From: a virus
Strand: one strand, 5' to 3'
DNA length: 64,000 nt
Virus record (IMG/VR): IMGVR_UViG_3300035698_026680
Span: 1 to 64,000 of that record
Every line of letters begins with the position of its first letter. Positions within the stretch are counted from its first letter, which is position 1. Below the pieces are notes generated by a model. The model was not told where the DNA came from. It did no database searches and saw only the letters and a list, made by a program, of their open reading frames with translations. Both the position numbers and the translations under genes were made by a program. This document shows positions 56,795 through 63,769 of this stretch, in pieces.

Positions 56795-57327
56795 GTATCT
56801 TTGAAGAAGACCTAAAATTTAGCGAAGATGCAACAACAGAACAAATTATCAAAGAGATTTTGCTTAAATACATTCCTGGGGCAATCGAAGTAAAAAAAGC
56901 CGAGAAATGGCAAGATAAACAGGGAACGGATTATTGGGTTCATTGCGGTACTAAAAGACCACCTTTATCAATAGATGCAAAGGTAAGAAGTGTCGATCCC
57001 GTAGAAGAAATGAATAAGGGAAAAATGGGATTTAAGGACGATTTAGCACTTGAAACATGGAGCAAAATTGGAACACAGGTTGGCTGGACAAGAGACAGAA
57101 AAAAAAGAACCGATTATATTCTTTGGTTTTTTGAGTCAACTAGAAGATGGGCTCTTGTTCCGTTCATAATGTTATGCGGAGTTTTTGAAAAATATTGGGA
57201 AGAATGGAAAGGAATTTATAAGGTGAAGACCCACACCTGCAGGGGAGATCTTGACACTTGGGAAAGTGAATGCGTTTTTGTTCCTAGACAAGTAATTTGG
57301 GACAAAATGCAAGAAATGTATGGTTAA
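56773..57327 (+). CDS. PD-(D/E)XK-like nuclease
   Basis: A 184-residue protein. QGTDYWVHCG and PPLSIDAKVRS give the D...(D/E)-x-K core of the restriction-endonuclease fold. A preceding conserved Glu is in the N-terminal helix. It overlaps recA by 22 bp, so it may act with it in recombination or degrade host DNA. Confidence 0.6.
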   Translation: MESTGPVSIFEEDLKFSEDATTEQIIKEILLKYIPGAIEVKKAEKWQDKQGTDYWVHCGTKRPPLSIDAKVRSVDPVEEMNKGKMGFKDDLALETWSKIGTQVGWTRDRKKRTDYILWFFESTRRWALVPFIMLCGVFEKYWEEWKGIYKVKTHTCRGDLDTWESECVFVPRQVIWDKMQEMYG

Positions 57328-57350
57328 TTAATAAACGAAAGGGGGCTAAA

Positions 57351-57512
57351 ATGGGACCATCATTAGAAAAACAAATTGAATCAATAATGAAAAAAGTGAG
57401 AGATTATCAAAAAGAAGCTGGTCGATCAGAAAAAGGAAGAATGTGGGCGATTGTTAACACTCATTTAGAAACAGCAAAACTGTACGCTAAAGAAATTAAA
57501 ACAATAGAATAA
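57351..57512 (+). CDS. Small helical protein
   Basis: A 53-residue protein from ATG 57351 after GAAAGGGGGC (EKQIESIMKKVRDYQKEAGR). The longer frame from 57297 overlaps the nuclease gene without a ribosome site. Function unknown. Confidence 0.6.
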   Translation: MGPSLEKQIESIMKKVRDYQKEAGRSEKGRMWAIVNTHLETAKLYAKEIKTIE

Positions 57513-57546
57513 ACTAATCATTATATTAAAACGAAAGGATATTGAA

Positions 57547-58047
57547 ATGTCACGATCATTAAACAGAATAGAATTAATTGGGAACTTGACGAGAGATGTA
57601 GAGTTAAAATATACTCCACAGGGAACAGCGGTCTGTACTTTTTCAGTCGCTACCAATAGGCAATGGACTGATTCTCAGGGAAATAAAAAGGATGAAGCAA
57701 CCTTTCACCGAATAGTTGCTTGGGCTAAACTAGCTGAGATTTGTTCCCAATATCTTGCTAAGGGAAGAAAAGTCTATATCGCAGGTCGATTATCTAATAG
57801 ACGATGGAAAGACGATCAGGGAGTTGACCATTTCGCGACAGAAACAGTCGCTTCTGATATGATTATCTTAGATCGAAAAGATCAAGGGGCAGGTCAACCA
57901 CCCGCTCCCCAGCCACCCGCTCCAACTCAAGGAGTAGCACAATCTGAGCCTGCACAAGCAGCCCCAGAGCCTGCTCCTGCTCAACCAGAGCCAGAGCAAA
58001 CAAGTATTAAACAGGCTGAAAAAGTCTTTAAAGCAAAAGCAGTTTAA
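57547..58047 (+). CDS. ssb: Single-stranded DNA-binding protein
   Basis: A 166-residue SSB. The OB fold spans residues 1-115 (LNRIELIGNLTRDVELKYTP, NKKDEATFHRIVAWAKLAEI). A Pro/Gln/Ala/Glu-rich linker follows. The end is KVFKAKAV. The usual acidic DDIPF tip is missing, whereas the Rad52-type protein at 50527 has it. Confidence 0.9.
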   Translation: MSRSLNRIELIGNLTRDVELKYTPQGTAVCTFSVATNRQWTDSQGNKKDEATFHRIVAWAKLAEICSQYLAKGRKVYIAGRLSNRRWKDDQGVDHFATETVASDMIILDRKDQGAGQPPAPQPPAPTQGVAQSEPAQAAPEPAPAQPEPEQTSIKQAEKVFKAKAV

Positions 58048-58075
58048 TTGTTAACAACCTAAGGGGGTGATAGTT

Positions 58076-58333
58076 ATGGTGTTTTTAGCAAGCGGAAATG
58101 GTCCTGGCAGTAAAGTTGGACCTATTGTGGTGGTAGAAGAAACTCCAACAGCGGTTCCAACAGAAACCCTTGAAGTTAAGCCTACAGAAATTGCTACCGA
58201 ATCAGCTCAATCAACTCCATTACCTACCCCAACTCCCGAAGACGGTGGTCTTGGCGTTGTTGGTTGGTGTCTTTTAGGAATAGTCGGATTGTTCGTTTTG
58301 GTTTTAGGTGCGAAAGCAGTTTTTAAGAAATAA
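58076..58333 (+). CDS. Thr/Pro-rich single-span membrane protein
   Basis: An 85-residue protein from ATG 58076 after GGGGGTGAT. Residues 20-55 are Thr/Pro/Glu-rich (PTETLEVKPTEIATES, TPLPTPTPE). Residues about 58-80 are a membrane span (VVGWCLLGIVGLFVLVLG). No signal peptide. It resembles a tail-anchored membrane protein. Confidence 0.65.
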   Translation: MVFLASGNGPGSKVGPIVVVEETPTAVPTETLEVKPTEIATESAQSTPLPTPTPEDGGLGVVGWCLLGIVGLFVLVLGAKAVFKK

Positions 58334-58641
58334 TGGAGAAGTGGCAAAAAAAGGAAAAGGATGATGCTAAATCTTTTGGTGGTAAAAGAACTCCCAAAAG
58401 CGGTGGTTATTGGTCTTTCCCTGGAGATGTAACCACCAAGCATTTCCTTATTGATAGTAAAACTACAGAAAAAAAAGGCTTTAGAGTTACAGAAAGCATG
58501 TGGAAAAAGATCTACTATGAAGCCCTAAAAGCAAGAAAGCTACCAGTTCTTTCAATTTCACTTATCAATGAGGATATCGAACTGGTAGTTCTTGATAAGA
58601 ACGATTTTATTTCTTTTCTTAAAGATGATAGGATGAAATAG
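58333..58641 (+). CDS. Resolvase-like PD-(D/E)XK nuclease
   Basis: A 102-residue protein. GDVTTKHFLIDSKTTEKKGF carries the D-x-K of small Holliday-junction resolvase-type nucleases. The N-terminus is basic. Its ATG overlaps the previous stop. Likely a structure-specific endonuclease. Confidence 0.65.
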   Translation: MEKWQKKEKDDAKSFGGKRTPKSGGYWSFPGDVTTKHFLIDSKTTEKKGFRVTESMWKKIYYEALKARKLPVLSISLINEDIELVVLDKNDFISFLKDDRMK

Positions 58642-58643
58642 AT

Positions 58644-58775
58644 ATGAAAAACAATGTACTCACTAACAATTTTGATTTAGTTATTTATAGTAAAGAATAT
58701 CCCCAAGTCCCTGAAGGCTCACTAATTCCTAAAGTTAAAAACTCTCCTGTAATTTCCGATGATGTGCTAAAATAA
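58644..58775 (+). CDS. Small hypothetical protein
   Basis: A 43-residue protein (MKNNVLTNNFDLVIYSKEYP) beginning three bases after the nuclease gene. No motif is recognised. Confidence 0.5.
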   Translation: MKNNVLTNNFDLVIYSKEYPQVPEGSLIPKVKNSPVISDDVLK

Positions 58776-58784
58776 GCGACTATA

Positions 58785-58886
58785 ATGCTTATTCTTCTTG
58801 CAGGAATAGGAGTGTCAATCTTGTTTGTGATAGTCTTTATTTTTCTCTTTAAAGGAGAGCAAAGATTCCCGCCACAAGAAAAATAG
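58785..58886 (+). CDS. Possible 33-residue membrane peptide
   Basis: Residues 1-23 are hydrophobic (LILLAGIGVSILFVIVFIFL), followed by a polar tail. A ribosome site is not obvious. Small membrane peptides are common in phage accessory regions. Confidence 0.45.
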   Translation: MLILLAGIGVSILFVIVFIFLFKGEQRFPPQEK

Positions 58887-58891
58887 AAGAC

Positions 58892-58920
58892 TTGAGTAAA
58901 AGAATACTTTGCTGTACTAT
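58892..58920 (+). promoter_or_regulatory. Candidate promoter
   Basis: TTGAGT (58892-58897), 17 bp, TACTAT (58915-58920). It precedes the gene at 58949. Confidence 0.45.
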
Positions 58921-58948
58921 GTTCCTATAGTTATAGAAAGGAGATATA

Positions 58949-59188
58949 GTGAGACTTTATCAATACGACGATATTAAAAAACTCAATCAAGCACTAGGAA
59001 GTTTTAAAAGAAATACACTCAAAGTAATTGATGTTAAAATCATAACAGTCGAAGGTAAGAATCAATTTTTCGTAGTGGCAGATCCGCCTTACGACTCAAA
59101 ACCAAAGAAAAAGAAGGCCGAAAAGGAAAAGGTAGAGAAAAAAGTAGAAGTAAAAGAGCCCGCTAAGAAGAAAACGGAGAAAAAATGA
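58949..59188 (+). CDS. Small protein with lysine-rich tail
   Basis: A 79-residue protein with GTG start after AAAGGAGA. The first 50 residues are a beta-alpha fold (RNTLKVIDVKIITVEGKNQF). The last 28 are almost all Lys, Glu and Val. ATGA overlap with the next gene. Confidence 0.65.
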   Translation: MRLYQYDDIKKLNQALGSFKRNTLKVIDVKIITVEGKNQFFVVADPPYDSKPKKKKAEKEKVEKKVEVKEPAKKKTEKK

Positions 59189-59451
59189 AAGAAATTAAAT
59201 ATGTAGAATGTCAGGGTTGCGGACAAATTCATTACATTGTCGGTAAAAAAGAAGCAGAAACTTTGAAGAAAAAGGGTTATAAAGCAGACGGATTTTCCGA
59301 TAGAAATATGCAGCACTGTTCAAACTGTGGTTCAAAAAAGCAATTCTCAGGAGTAACTCAATCTTATGCGAATCAATATTCGCCAGGTGGAGAAATTCAC
59401 CCGATTCTCTTAACCGATGAGAAGCTTAAAGAACCAAAAGTCAAACCTTAG
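59185..59451 (+). CDS. Zinc-ribbon protein
   Basis: An 88-residue protein with CQGCGQIHYI and CSNCGSKK, a clear ribbon. The rest is soluble. Function unknown. Confidence 0.7.
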   Translation: MKEIKYVECQGCGQIHYIVGKKEAETLKKKGYKADGFSDRNMQHCSNCGSKKQFSGVTQSYANQYSPGGEIHPILLTDEKLKEPKVKP

Positions 59452-59467
59452 CGAGTTTCTGGAAGAA

Positions 59468-59596
59468 ATGGCACAATTAGAAGGACTCTTGAAGTCTTCT
59501 ATTAAAGTGTCATTAAAAAGAAACATTGAGTGGTATTGTAGTAATAGGATTAAACGATACTACAGACAGTACCGAAAGAATCGTGGTGAAAGCTAG
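59468..59596 (+). CDS. Small basic protein before the tRNA cluster
   Basis: A 42-residue Arg/Tyr-rich protein (NRIKRYYRQYRKNRGES) with GGAAGAA directly before ATG. It may bind RNA; unknown. Confidence 0.5.
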   Translation: MAQLEGLLKSSIKVSLKRNIEWYCSNRIKRYYRQYRKNRGES

Positions 59597-59606
59597 ACAG
59601 ATAGTG

Positions 59607-59612
59607 TATAAT
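59607..59612 (+). promoter_or_regulatory. -10 element before the plus-strand tRNA cluster
   Basis: A clear TATAAT lies 13 nt before tRNA-Trp. The -35 region (TGGTGA at 17 bp) is weak. It probably drives the nine tRNAs and the interrupted gene. Confidence 0.5.
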
Positions 59613-59624
59613 AAAAAACAATAA

Positions 59625-59692
59625 AGGTCGGGCGCTGGGCGCAAGAAGCACTCCAAACGCTTCTCCGCCGGGTTCAATCCCTGGACGGCCTG
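59625..59692 (+). tRNA. tRNA-Trp(CCA)
   Basis: Acceptor AGGTCGG/ACGGCCT (last pair mismatched) with G73, the tryptophan discriminator. Anticodon stem GAAGC/GCTTC around CTCCAAA. The D arm is unusually short and the gene is 68 nt. Confidence 0.75.
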
Positions 59693-59713
59693 CAAAAACT
59701 TAACGGGCAACTA

Positions 59714-59744
59714 TTGAGAAGTGTGAGAGCAGGCCACTTCTCAA
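59714..59744 (+). ncRNA. Perfect 10-bp spacer hairpin
   Basis: TTGAGAAGTG (59714-59723) pairs with CACTTCTCAA (59735-59744) between tRNA-Trp and tRNA-Gly. There is no T-run after it. Perhaps a processing signal. Confidence 0.5.
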
Positions 59745-59747
59745 AAA

Positions 59748-59818
59748 GCGGGGTTAGTTGATTGGCTCAACGAGTCCCTTCCAAGGATTAAAAGCGAGTT
59801 CGATTCTCGCATCCCGCT
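59748..59818 (+). tRNA. tRNA-Gly(TCC)
   Basis: Acceptor GCGGGGT/ATCCCGC with T73 (typical of glycine), anticodon stem AGTCC/GGATT with loop CTTCCAA, T loop TTCGATT. Confidence 0.92.
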
Positions 59819-59868
59819 CTATGAGTATTAAAGGAGAGTTTTACCATCGAAGCACAATCACCAAACAT

Positions 59869-59941
59869 GGTGTCGGTAGCTTAGTGGTTGAAGCGCTGGC
59901 CTGTGAAGCCAGAGACGGGAGTTCGATTCTCCTTCGATACC
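59869..59941 (+). tRNA. tRNA-His(GTG) with encoded G-1
   Basis: G-1 (59869) faces C73, the histidine signature. Acceptor GTGTCGG/TCGATAC, anticodon stem CTGGC/GCCAG with loop CTGTGAA, T loop TTCGATT. Confidence 0.92.
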
Positions 59942-59988
59942 CAAGTAGCACTTTAAATCAACAGAATTAATTACATTAAATCGGATAT

Positions 59989-60059
59989 TCCGAGATAGTG
60001 TAATGGCAGCACGGCTGGCCTTGGACCAGCTAATGTAGGTTCGACTCCTACTCTCGGAA
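59989..60059 (+). tRNA. tRNA-Gln(TTG)
   Basis: Acceptor TCCGAGA/TCTCGGA with A73, anticodon stem GCTGG/CCAGC with loop CCTTGGA. Position 33 is C instead of the near-universal T. T loop TTCGACT. Confidence 0.85.
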
Positions 60060-60068
60060 CACAGAAAA

Positions 60069-60139
60069 TGGCGTGTAGTATAACGGCAACACGCTCGGCT
60101 GTTAACCGAGAAATCTGGGTTCGATTCCCAGCGTGCCAG
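60069..60139 (+). tRNA. tRNA-Asn(GTT)
   Basis: Acceptor TGGCGTG/CGTGCCA with G73, anticodon stem CTCGG/CCGAG with loop CTGTTAA, T loop TTCGATT. Confidence 0.93.
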
Positions 60140-60144
60140 CAAAT

Positions 60145-60321
60145 GCGGCGATGGTGTAGTGGTAGCACATCCTTTATCGAGCAACACCCTGGGACAAGCT
60201 CCCCAGTTCGGTACCGCTCACAATATAAATTCACTAGGTTTAAAGGTCTAGAGTTTTCTCGAGAACCTTTAAGCGGATGAAGTTACAATGGAAGACAAGG
60301 GTTCGAATCCCTTTCGCCGCT
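60145..60321 (+). tRNA. Interrupted tRNA-like gene, 177 nt
   Basis: Acceptor GCGGCGA (60145-60151) and TCGCCGC (60314-60320) pair perfectly, with T73. A D arm (GTGTAGTGGTAGCAC) and a normal T arm (AAGGG/CCCTT around TTCGAAT) are present. Where the anticodon arm should be, CATCC (60168-60172) pairs with GGATG (60275-60279). About 100 nt with two long hairpins lie between them: GAGC/GCTC with CTGGG/CCCAG, and a 16-pair arm from 60238 to 60274. The anticodon cannot be assigned; T73 fits Gly or Cys. Either a split or intron-bearing tRNA or a tRNA-like RNA. Confidence 0.6.
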
Positions 60322-60327
60322 CAAAAT

Positions 60328-60400
60328 GGGCTTGTAGCTCAGTCGGAAGAGCATTCGCTTTGCAAGCGAAAGGCCGAGAGTTCGATTCTCTCCAGGTCCA
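60328..60400 (+). tRNA. tRNA-Ala(TGC)
   Basis: Acceptor GGGCTTG/CAGGTCC with A73, anticodon stem TTCGC/GCGAA with loop TTTGCAA, T loop TTCGATT. Confidence 0.93.
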
Positions 60401-60405
60401 CATAT

Positions 60406-60479
60406 CAGGGATTGGCGGAGTTGGCCACCGCGCTCGGTTTGGAACCGAGAGATCATAGGTTCGAATCCTGTATCCCTGA
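60406..60479 (+). tRNA. tRNA-Pro(TGG)
   Basis: Acceptor CAGGGAT/ATCCCTG with A73, anticodon stem CTCGG/CCGAG with loop TTTGGAA, T loop TTCGAAT. Confidence 0.93.
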
Positions 60480-60484
60480 CTAAA

Positions 60485-60555
60485 GGCTTGTTGATTTAAT
60501 GGTAGAATGTCGTCTTGTCAAGGCGATTGCAGGAGTTCGATTCTCCTACAGGCCG
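60485..60555 (+). tRNA. tRNA-Asp(GTC)
   Basis: Acceptor GGCTTGT/ACAGGCC with G73, anticodon stem TCGTC/GGCGA with loop TTGTCAA, T loop TTCGATT. Last gene of the plus-strand tRNA cluster. Confidence 0.93.
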
Positions 60556-60587
60556 CTAAGTAATGAGTATTAGGAAAAGGAGAAGAA

Positions 60588-60920
60588 ATGGGCAAAGCAT
60601 GGAAAGATTTAGAAAGAACTGCCGCTAAAATTCTTGGTGGCAAAAGAATAATCAGAGAACATTTTGGCGTTAAAAAGCCGGATGTAAAACTAAAAGACTT
60701 CCCTAACTTCAAGATTGATACTAAACGCTATAAAAAGTTTAGAGTTTTTTCTTTATACGAAGAAGTCAAAAAGAGATATTGCAAAAAGCCTGTAGATCAG
60801 GTTATTCTTGTTTTAAGACAACACAATAAACAAACCAAATTAGCAGTCATAGACTTAAATCTATTGGCAAAGCTTATTAATTTTGTAAGAGAAAAGGAAG
60901 GTCAAAATGGTTTTCGTTAA
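60588..60920 (+). CDS. Holliday-junction-resolvase-like nuclease
   Basis: A 110-residue basic protein. GVKKPDVKLKDFPNFKIDTK has the paired Asp and D-x-K of small archaeal- and phage-type resolvases. Similar in plan to the protein at 58333 but with different details. AAAAGGAG precedes ATG. Confidence 0.65.
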   Translation: MGKAWKDLERTAAKILGGKRIIREHFGVKKPDVKLKDFPNFKIDTKRYKKFRVFSLYEEVKKRYCKKPVDQVILVLRQHNKQTKLAVIDLNLLAKLINFVREKEGQNGFR

Positions 60921-60951
60921 AAATTTACTTTCTAGATTTCGAAAGGATAAA

Positions 60952-61407
60952 ATGAGAGATAAAAGATATTTCTTAAATGCGGAAATAAAGTTTGATTCCG
61001 CTCATCGTTTGTCTAATTATAAGGGAAAATGTAGCAATCTTCATGGTCATACTTACCGGGTCATAATCACTGTTAGTTCAAACAAATTGAATAATTGGGG
61101 AGCCGTAATGGATTTTGGTAAATTAAAGCATCTTCTAAAAGAGAAGGTTGATGAAAAATACGACCATAAAACGATTCTCTATATCGGAGATAAAGAAAAC
61201 CAAGTTATTGGCAATGTCTTAACAGAAGATGCTATTGCTTGGATGAACAGCAATCCAACTGCCGAAAATATGGCAAGAGAGATTTTTCAAGACTTAGTTC
61301 CAAGCATAAAGGCAGAAAGAAAAAATATTAAATTAGAAGTAGTGGCAGTTTACGAAACAGAGACAAATGTTGCCCGCTATTCAGAAGACTATGAAAAAAA
61401 CAAATAA
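60952..61407 (+). CDS. queD: 6-carboxytetrahydropterin synthase
   Basis: A 151-residue QueD, the second step from GTP to preQ0. Zinc ligands are in FDSAHRL and NLHGHTY, and the catalytic Cys in KGKCSN sits just before HGH. MDFGKLK is the next conserved block. ATG 60952 after GAAAGGAT gives the usual family start. An upstream ATG at 60907 (after GGAAGG) would add 15 residues. Confidence 0.88.
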   Translation: MRDKRYFLNAEIKFDSAHRLSNYKGKCSNLHGHTYRVIITVSSNKLNNWGAVMDFGKLKHLLKEKVDEKYDHKTILYIGDKENQVIGNVLTEDAIAWMNSNPTAENMAREIFQDLVPSIKAERKNIKLEVVAVYETETNVARYSEDYEKNK

Positions 61408-62098
61408 AAAACTTCTAGTAAGTAAAGATGGTGTTTTCTTCTCTTTACAAGGAGAAGGCCCGACAATGGGAAAGCCCGCTATTTTTTTGAGACTTCAATT
61501 ATGCAATCTTCATTGTGCATGGTGCGATACTAAACACACCTGGAATTCGCAAGATGGCGAGTCTTGGAGTATCACTAAAACAGTAATAAAGCTAGGCAGA
61601 TACATGGATAGCGAGCGCTATCGTTATCAGCGTATTGTTATTACAGGCGGCGAGCCACTTCTTCAATCAGATGCGATAGATGAGCTTTTAGGCCAATTTT
61701 GCTATCCACATAGAGTAGAGATTGAAACAAACGGAACAATTAGTCCAAGTCAGGCGATGATTAGTGATGGAGTTAGATTTAATGTTTCTCCAAAATTAGA
61801 AAATTCTGGCAACCTAAAGGAATCAAGATACGCACCTGCAATTCTTCAAGTATTTAATGAAGTGAAAAAGACGAGTTTTAAATTTGTTGTTACTGGACCA
61901 AAAGACATTGCTGAAATTGAAAGAATAGTTAGAGAATGCGATTTGGATTCTGAAAAGATTATTTTAATGCCCGAAGGCAGAAGCCAAGAAGCCATTTCTA
62001 AGCATGGAAAAGCAGTCGCTGAAATATGCAAAGAAAAAGGCTGGCAGTTAATTCCGAGATTACAAGTTATGCTTTGGGGAGACGAAAGGAAAAAATGA
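61391..62098 (+). CDS. queE: 7-carboxy-7-deazaguanine synthase, radical SAM
   Basis: A 235-residue QueE. The N-terminus has FFSLQGEGPTMGKPAIF, then the CNLHCAWC cluster motif (C-x3-C-x2-C) that binds 4Fe-4S and SAM. TGGEPLLQ follows. It makes CDG from the QueD product. ATG 61391 overlaps queD by 17 bp; the upstream ATG is too far from the motif. Confidence 0.9.
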   Translation: MKKTNKKLLVSKDGVFFSLQGEGPTMGKPAIFLRLQLCNLHCAWCDTKHTWNSQDGESWSITKTVIKLGRYMDSERYRYQRIVITGGEPLLQSDAIDELLGQFCYPHRVEIETNGTISPSQAMISDGVRFNVSPKLENSGNLKESRYAPAILQVFNEVKKTSFKFVVTGPKDIAEIERIVRECDLDSEKIILMPEGRSQEAISKHGKAVAEICKEKGWQLIPRLQVMLWGDERKK

Positions 62099-62925
62099 AA
62101 AGAGCAATAGCAGTAATTGGATATACAGGTATGGTTGGCAACCCTACTTATAGATGGTTGCATAAGCAAGGACACGAAGTAATGGGAATGGCTCTTGAAA
62201 GCAAAACGCATAGTTGGGACGAGATTAATGCTCGTGCTGAATACATTATTGTCGCAGTCCCGACTCCTTTTGATTGGAAAACAAAAAAATATAAATTAGA
62301 TATTCTTGAAGAAGTTTTGGAAAAGATAGGCAAAAACAAGAAGGTAATTATTAAGTCAACTATTGTACCAGGAACAACCGACAGACTTCAGGCGAAATAC
62401 CCAGAAATGTTCCTTTTCTTTAACCCAGAGTTTTTAAGTGTAAAAACTGCATGGGAAGACTTTGTTAATCCCGATAGACAGATAATTGGACACACACAAA
62501 AGAGTTATAAATACGCCCAAGATGCTTTAAGTCTACTACCCCAAAGTCCATTTGATGTAATTATGAGAGCTAGTGAAGCTGAAATTTGTAAGTATGTCAA
62601 TAATTTCCACGGAGCATTAATGGTAATGTTTACTAATTTATTCTACGATATTTCTCAAAAAATTGGAGCACAATATGAAATGGTTAAAAAAGGAAGCCTT
62701 GCTTCTAAATGGGTAGGATCACCAATGGGAAGAATGTATTGGGACGTGTTTCACAAAGGCAAAAGGGGCTATGGGGGTGGATGTTTCCCTAAAGATATTA
62801 ACAGTCTAATTCAGTGGTGTAAAGAAAACAAAATTGATGCTGAAATTCTTGAAGCCACTAAAAAAGCCAATATGCGTATATTAAAAACTCAGGGCTTGAC
62901 TGAAGAAGCCGCGGAGAAAAAATGA
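62095..62925 (+). CDS. Short UDP-glucose/GDP-mannose dehydrogenase-like enzyme
   Basis: A 276-residue protein. The Rossmann start is AVIGYTGMVGNPTYRWL, followed by STIVPGTTDRL, PEFLSVKTAWEDFVNPDR and GYGGGCFPKDINSLI with the catalytic Cys. It lacks the C-terminal UDP-binding domain of full-length enzymes (about 400 residues). Placed inside the preQ0 operon with ATGA overlaps, it may act on a sugar nucleotide or on a modified base. The link is inference. Confidence 0.75.
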   Translation: MKRAIAVIGYTGMVGNPTYRWLHKQGHEVMGMALESKTHSWDEINARAEYIIVAVPTPFDWKTKKYKLDILEEVLEKIGKNKKVIIKSTIVPGTTDRLQAKYPEMFLFFNPEFLSVKTAWEDFVNPDRQIIGHTQKSYKYAQDALSLLPQSPFDVIMRASEAEICKYVNNFHGALMVMFTNLFYDISQKIGAQYEMVKKGSLASKWVGSPMGRMYWDVFHKGKRGYGGGCFPKDINSLIQWCKENKIDAEILEATKKANMRILKTQGLTEEAAEKK

Positions 62926-63074
62926 AAGAACTATTTTTATCAACTTTAACAGGAAGTGTTTGCGGATTTATTTTTAGCAAACTAGGACTTCCTATTCCTG
63001 CCCCTGGCGTATTAGCAGGGATCATGGGAATTATAGGAATCTTTCTAGGTTATAAACTTGCAGGATTAATATGA
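62922..63074 (+). CDS. XapX-like small membrane protein
   Basis: A 50-residue protein with two hydrophobic segments and LGLPIPAPGVLAGIMGIIGI, which closely follows the XapX domain pattern (L-P-x-P-A-P-x-V-L-A-G). XapX proteins occur in nucleoside-metabolism operons and have unknown function. ATGA overlaps both neighbours. Confidence 0.75.
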   Translation: MKELFLSTLTGSVCGFIFSKLGLPIPAPGVLAGIMGIIGIFLGYKLAGLI

Positions 63075-63739
63075 AAACCAAAAAAACAATTTTAGTTATG
63101 TCGGGCGGAATTGATTCTTCAACTCTTGCCTATTACCTAAAAGACAAGGGACATGAAGTTAAAGCCCTAACTTTTAACTATGGCCAAAAACATGATAATG
63201 AAATAGATGCTGCGGCTAAAATTTGCGTAGAAGCAGAAATTCCCTGGAAACTCGTTGATATTTCTGCGGTGAAATATCTTCTTGATTCAGCTTTAACCAA
63301 CGATAAAAGAAAAATTCCCGAAGGCCATTATGCTGATAAAAACATGGAATCAACGGTTGTTCCAAACAGAAATATGATTATGCTATCAATCGCTGCGGGC
63401 TATGCCAAGTCGATTGGGTTTGATTATATTGCTTTTGCTGCTCATGGTGGTGACCATTTTATCTATCCTGATTGTCGCCCTGGATTTGTTGATATACTTA
63501 CTGCCGCCATTAGGTCTGCTTTTGGACACTCAGACGATGCCCCTAAATTAATCGCTCCCTTTGTCGATTTCGACAAAACAGATATTGTTAGAATGGGCCA
63601 CATGTTAAAAGTCCCTTTTAAAATTACTTGGTCTTGTTATAAAGGAAGGGTAAAGCACTGCGGCAAATGTGGGACTTGCGTTGAGCGCAAAGAAGCGTTC
63701 AAGCTCGCTAAAGTGTCTGATCCAACAAAATATGAATAA
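63071..63739 (+). CDS. queC: 7-cyano-7-deazaguanine synthase
   Basis: A 222-residue QueC, which converts CDG to preQ0 with ATP and ammonia. The PP-loop is SGGIDS at residues 11-16. The zinc site is CYKGRVKHCGKCGTC near the C-terminus. PNRNM and AAHGGDHFIYPDCRP are further family motifs. Confidence 0.93.
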   Translation: MKTKKTILVMSGGIDSSTLAYYLKDKGHEVKALTFNYGQKHDNEIDAAAKICVEAEIPWKLVDISAVKYLLDSALTNDKRKIPEGHYADKNMESTVVPNRNMIMLSIAAGYAKSIGFDYIAFAAHGGDHFIYPDCRPGFVDILTAAIRSAFGHSDDAPKLIAPFVDFDKTDIVRMGHMLKVPFKITWSCYKGRVKHCGKCGTCVERKEAFKLAKVSDPTKYE

Positions 63740-63769
63740 ATATTACTATCCATGGGAGATTAACGAAAA

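Noticed and set aside
58781-58786. TATAAT as a promoter before the gene at 58785
   Set aside because: It is at the end of the preceding gene, the -35 at 17 bp is poor, and it overlaps the ATG.
59858-60280. ORFs on both strands through the plus-strand tRNA cluster
   Set aside because: They translate tRNA sequence on either strand and have no ribosome sites.
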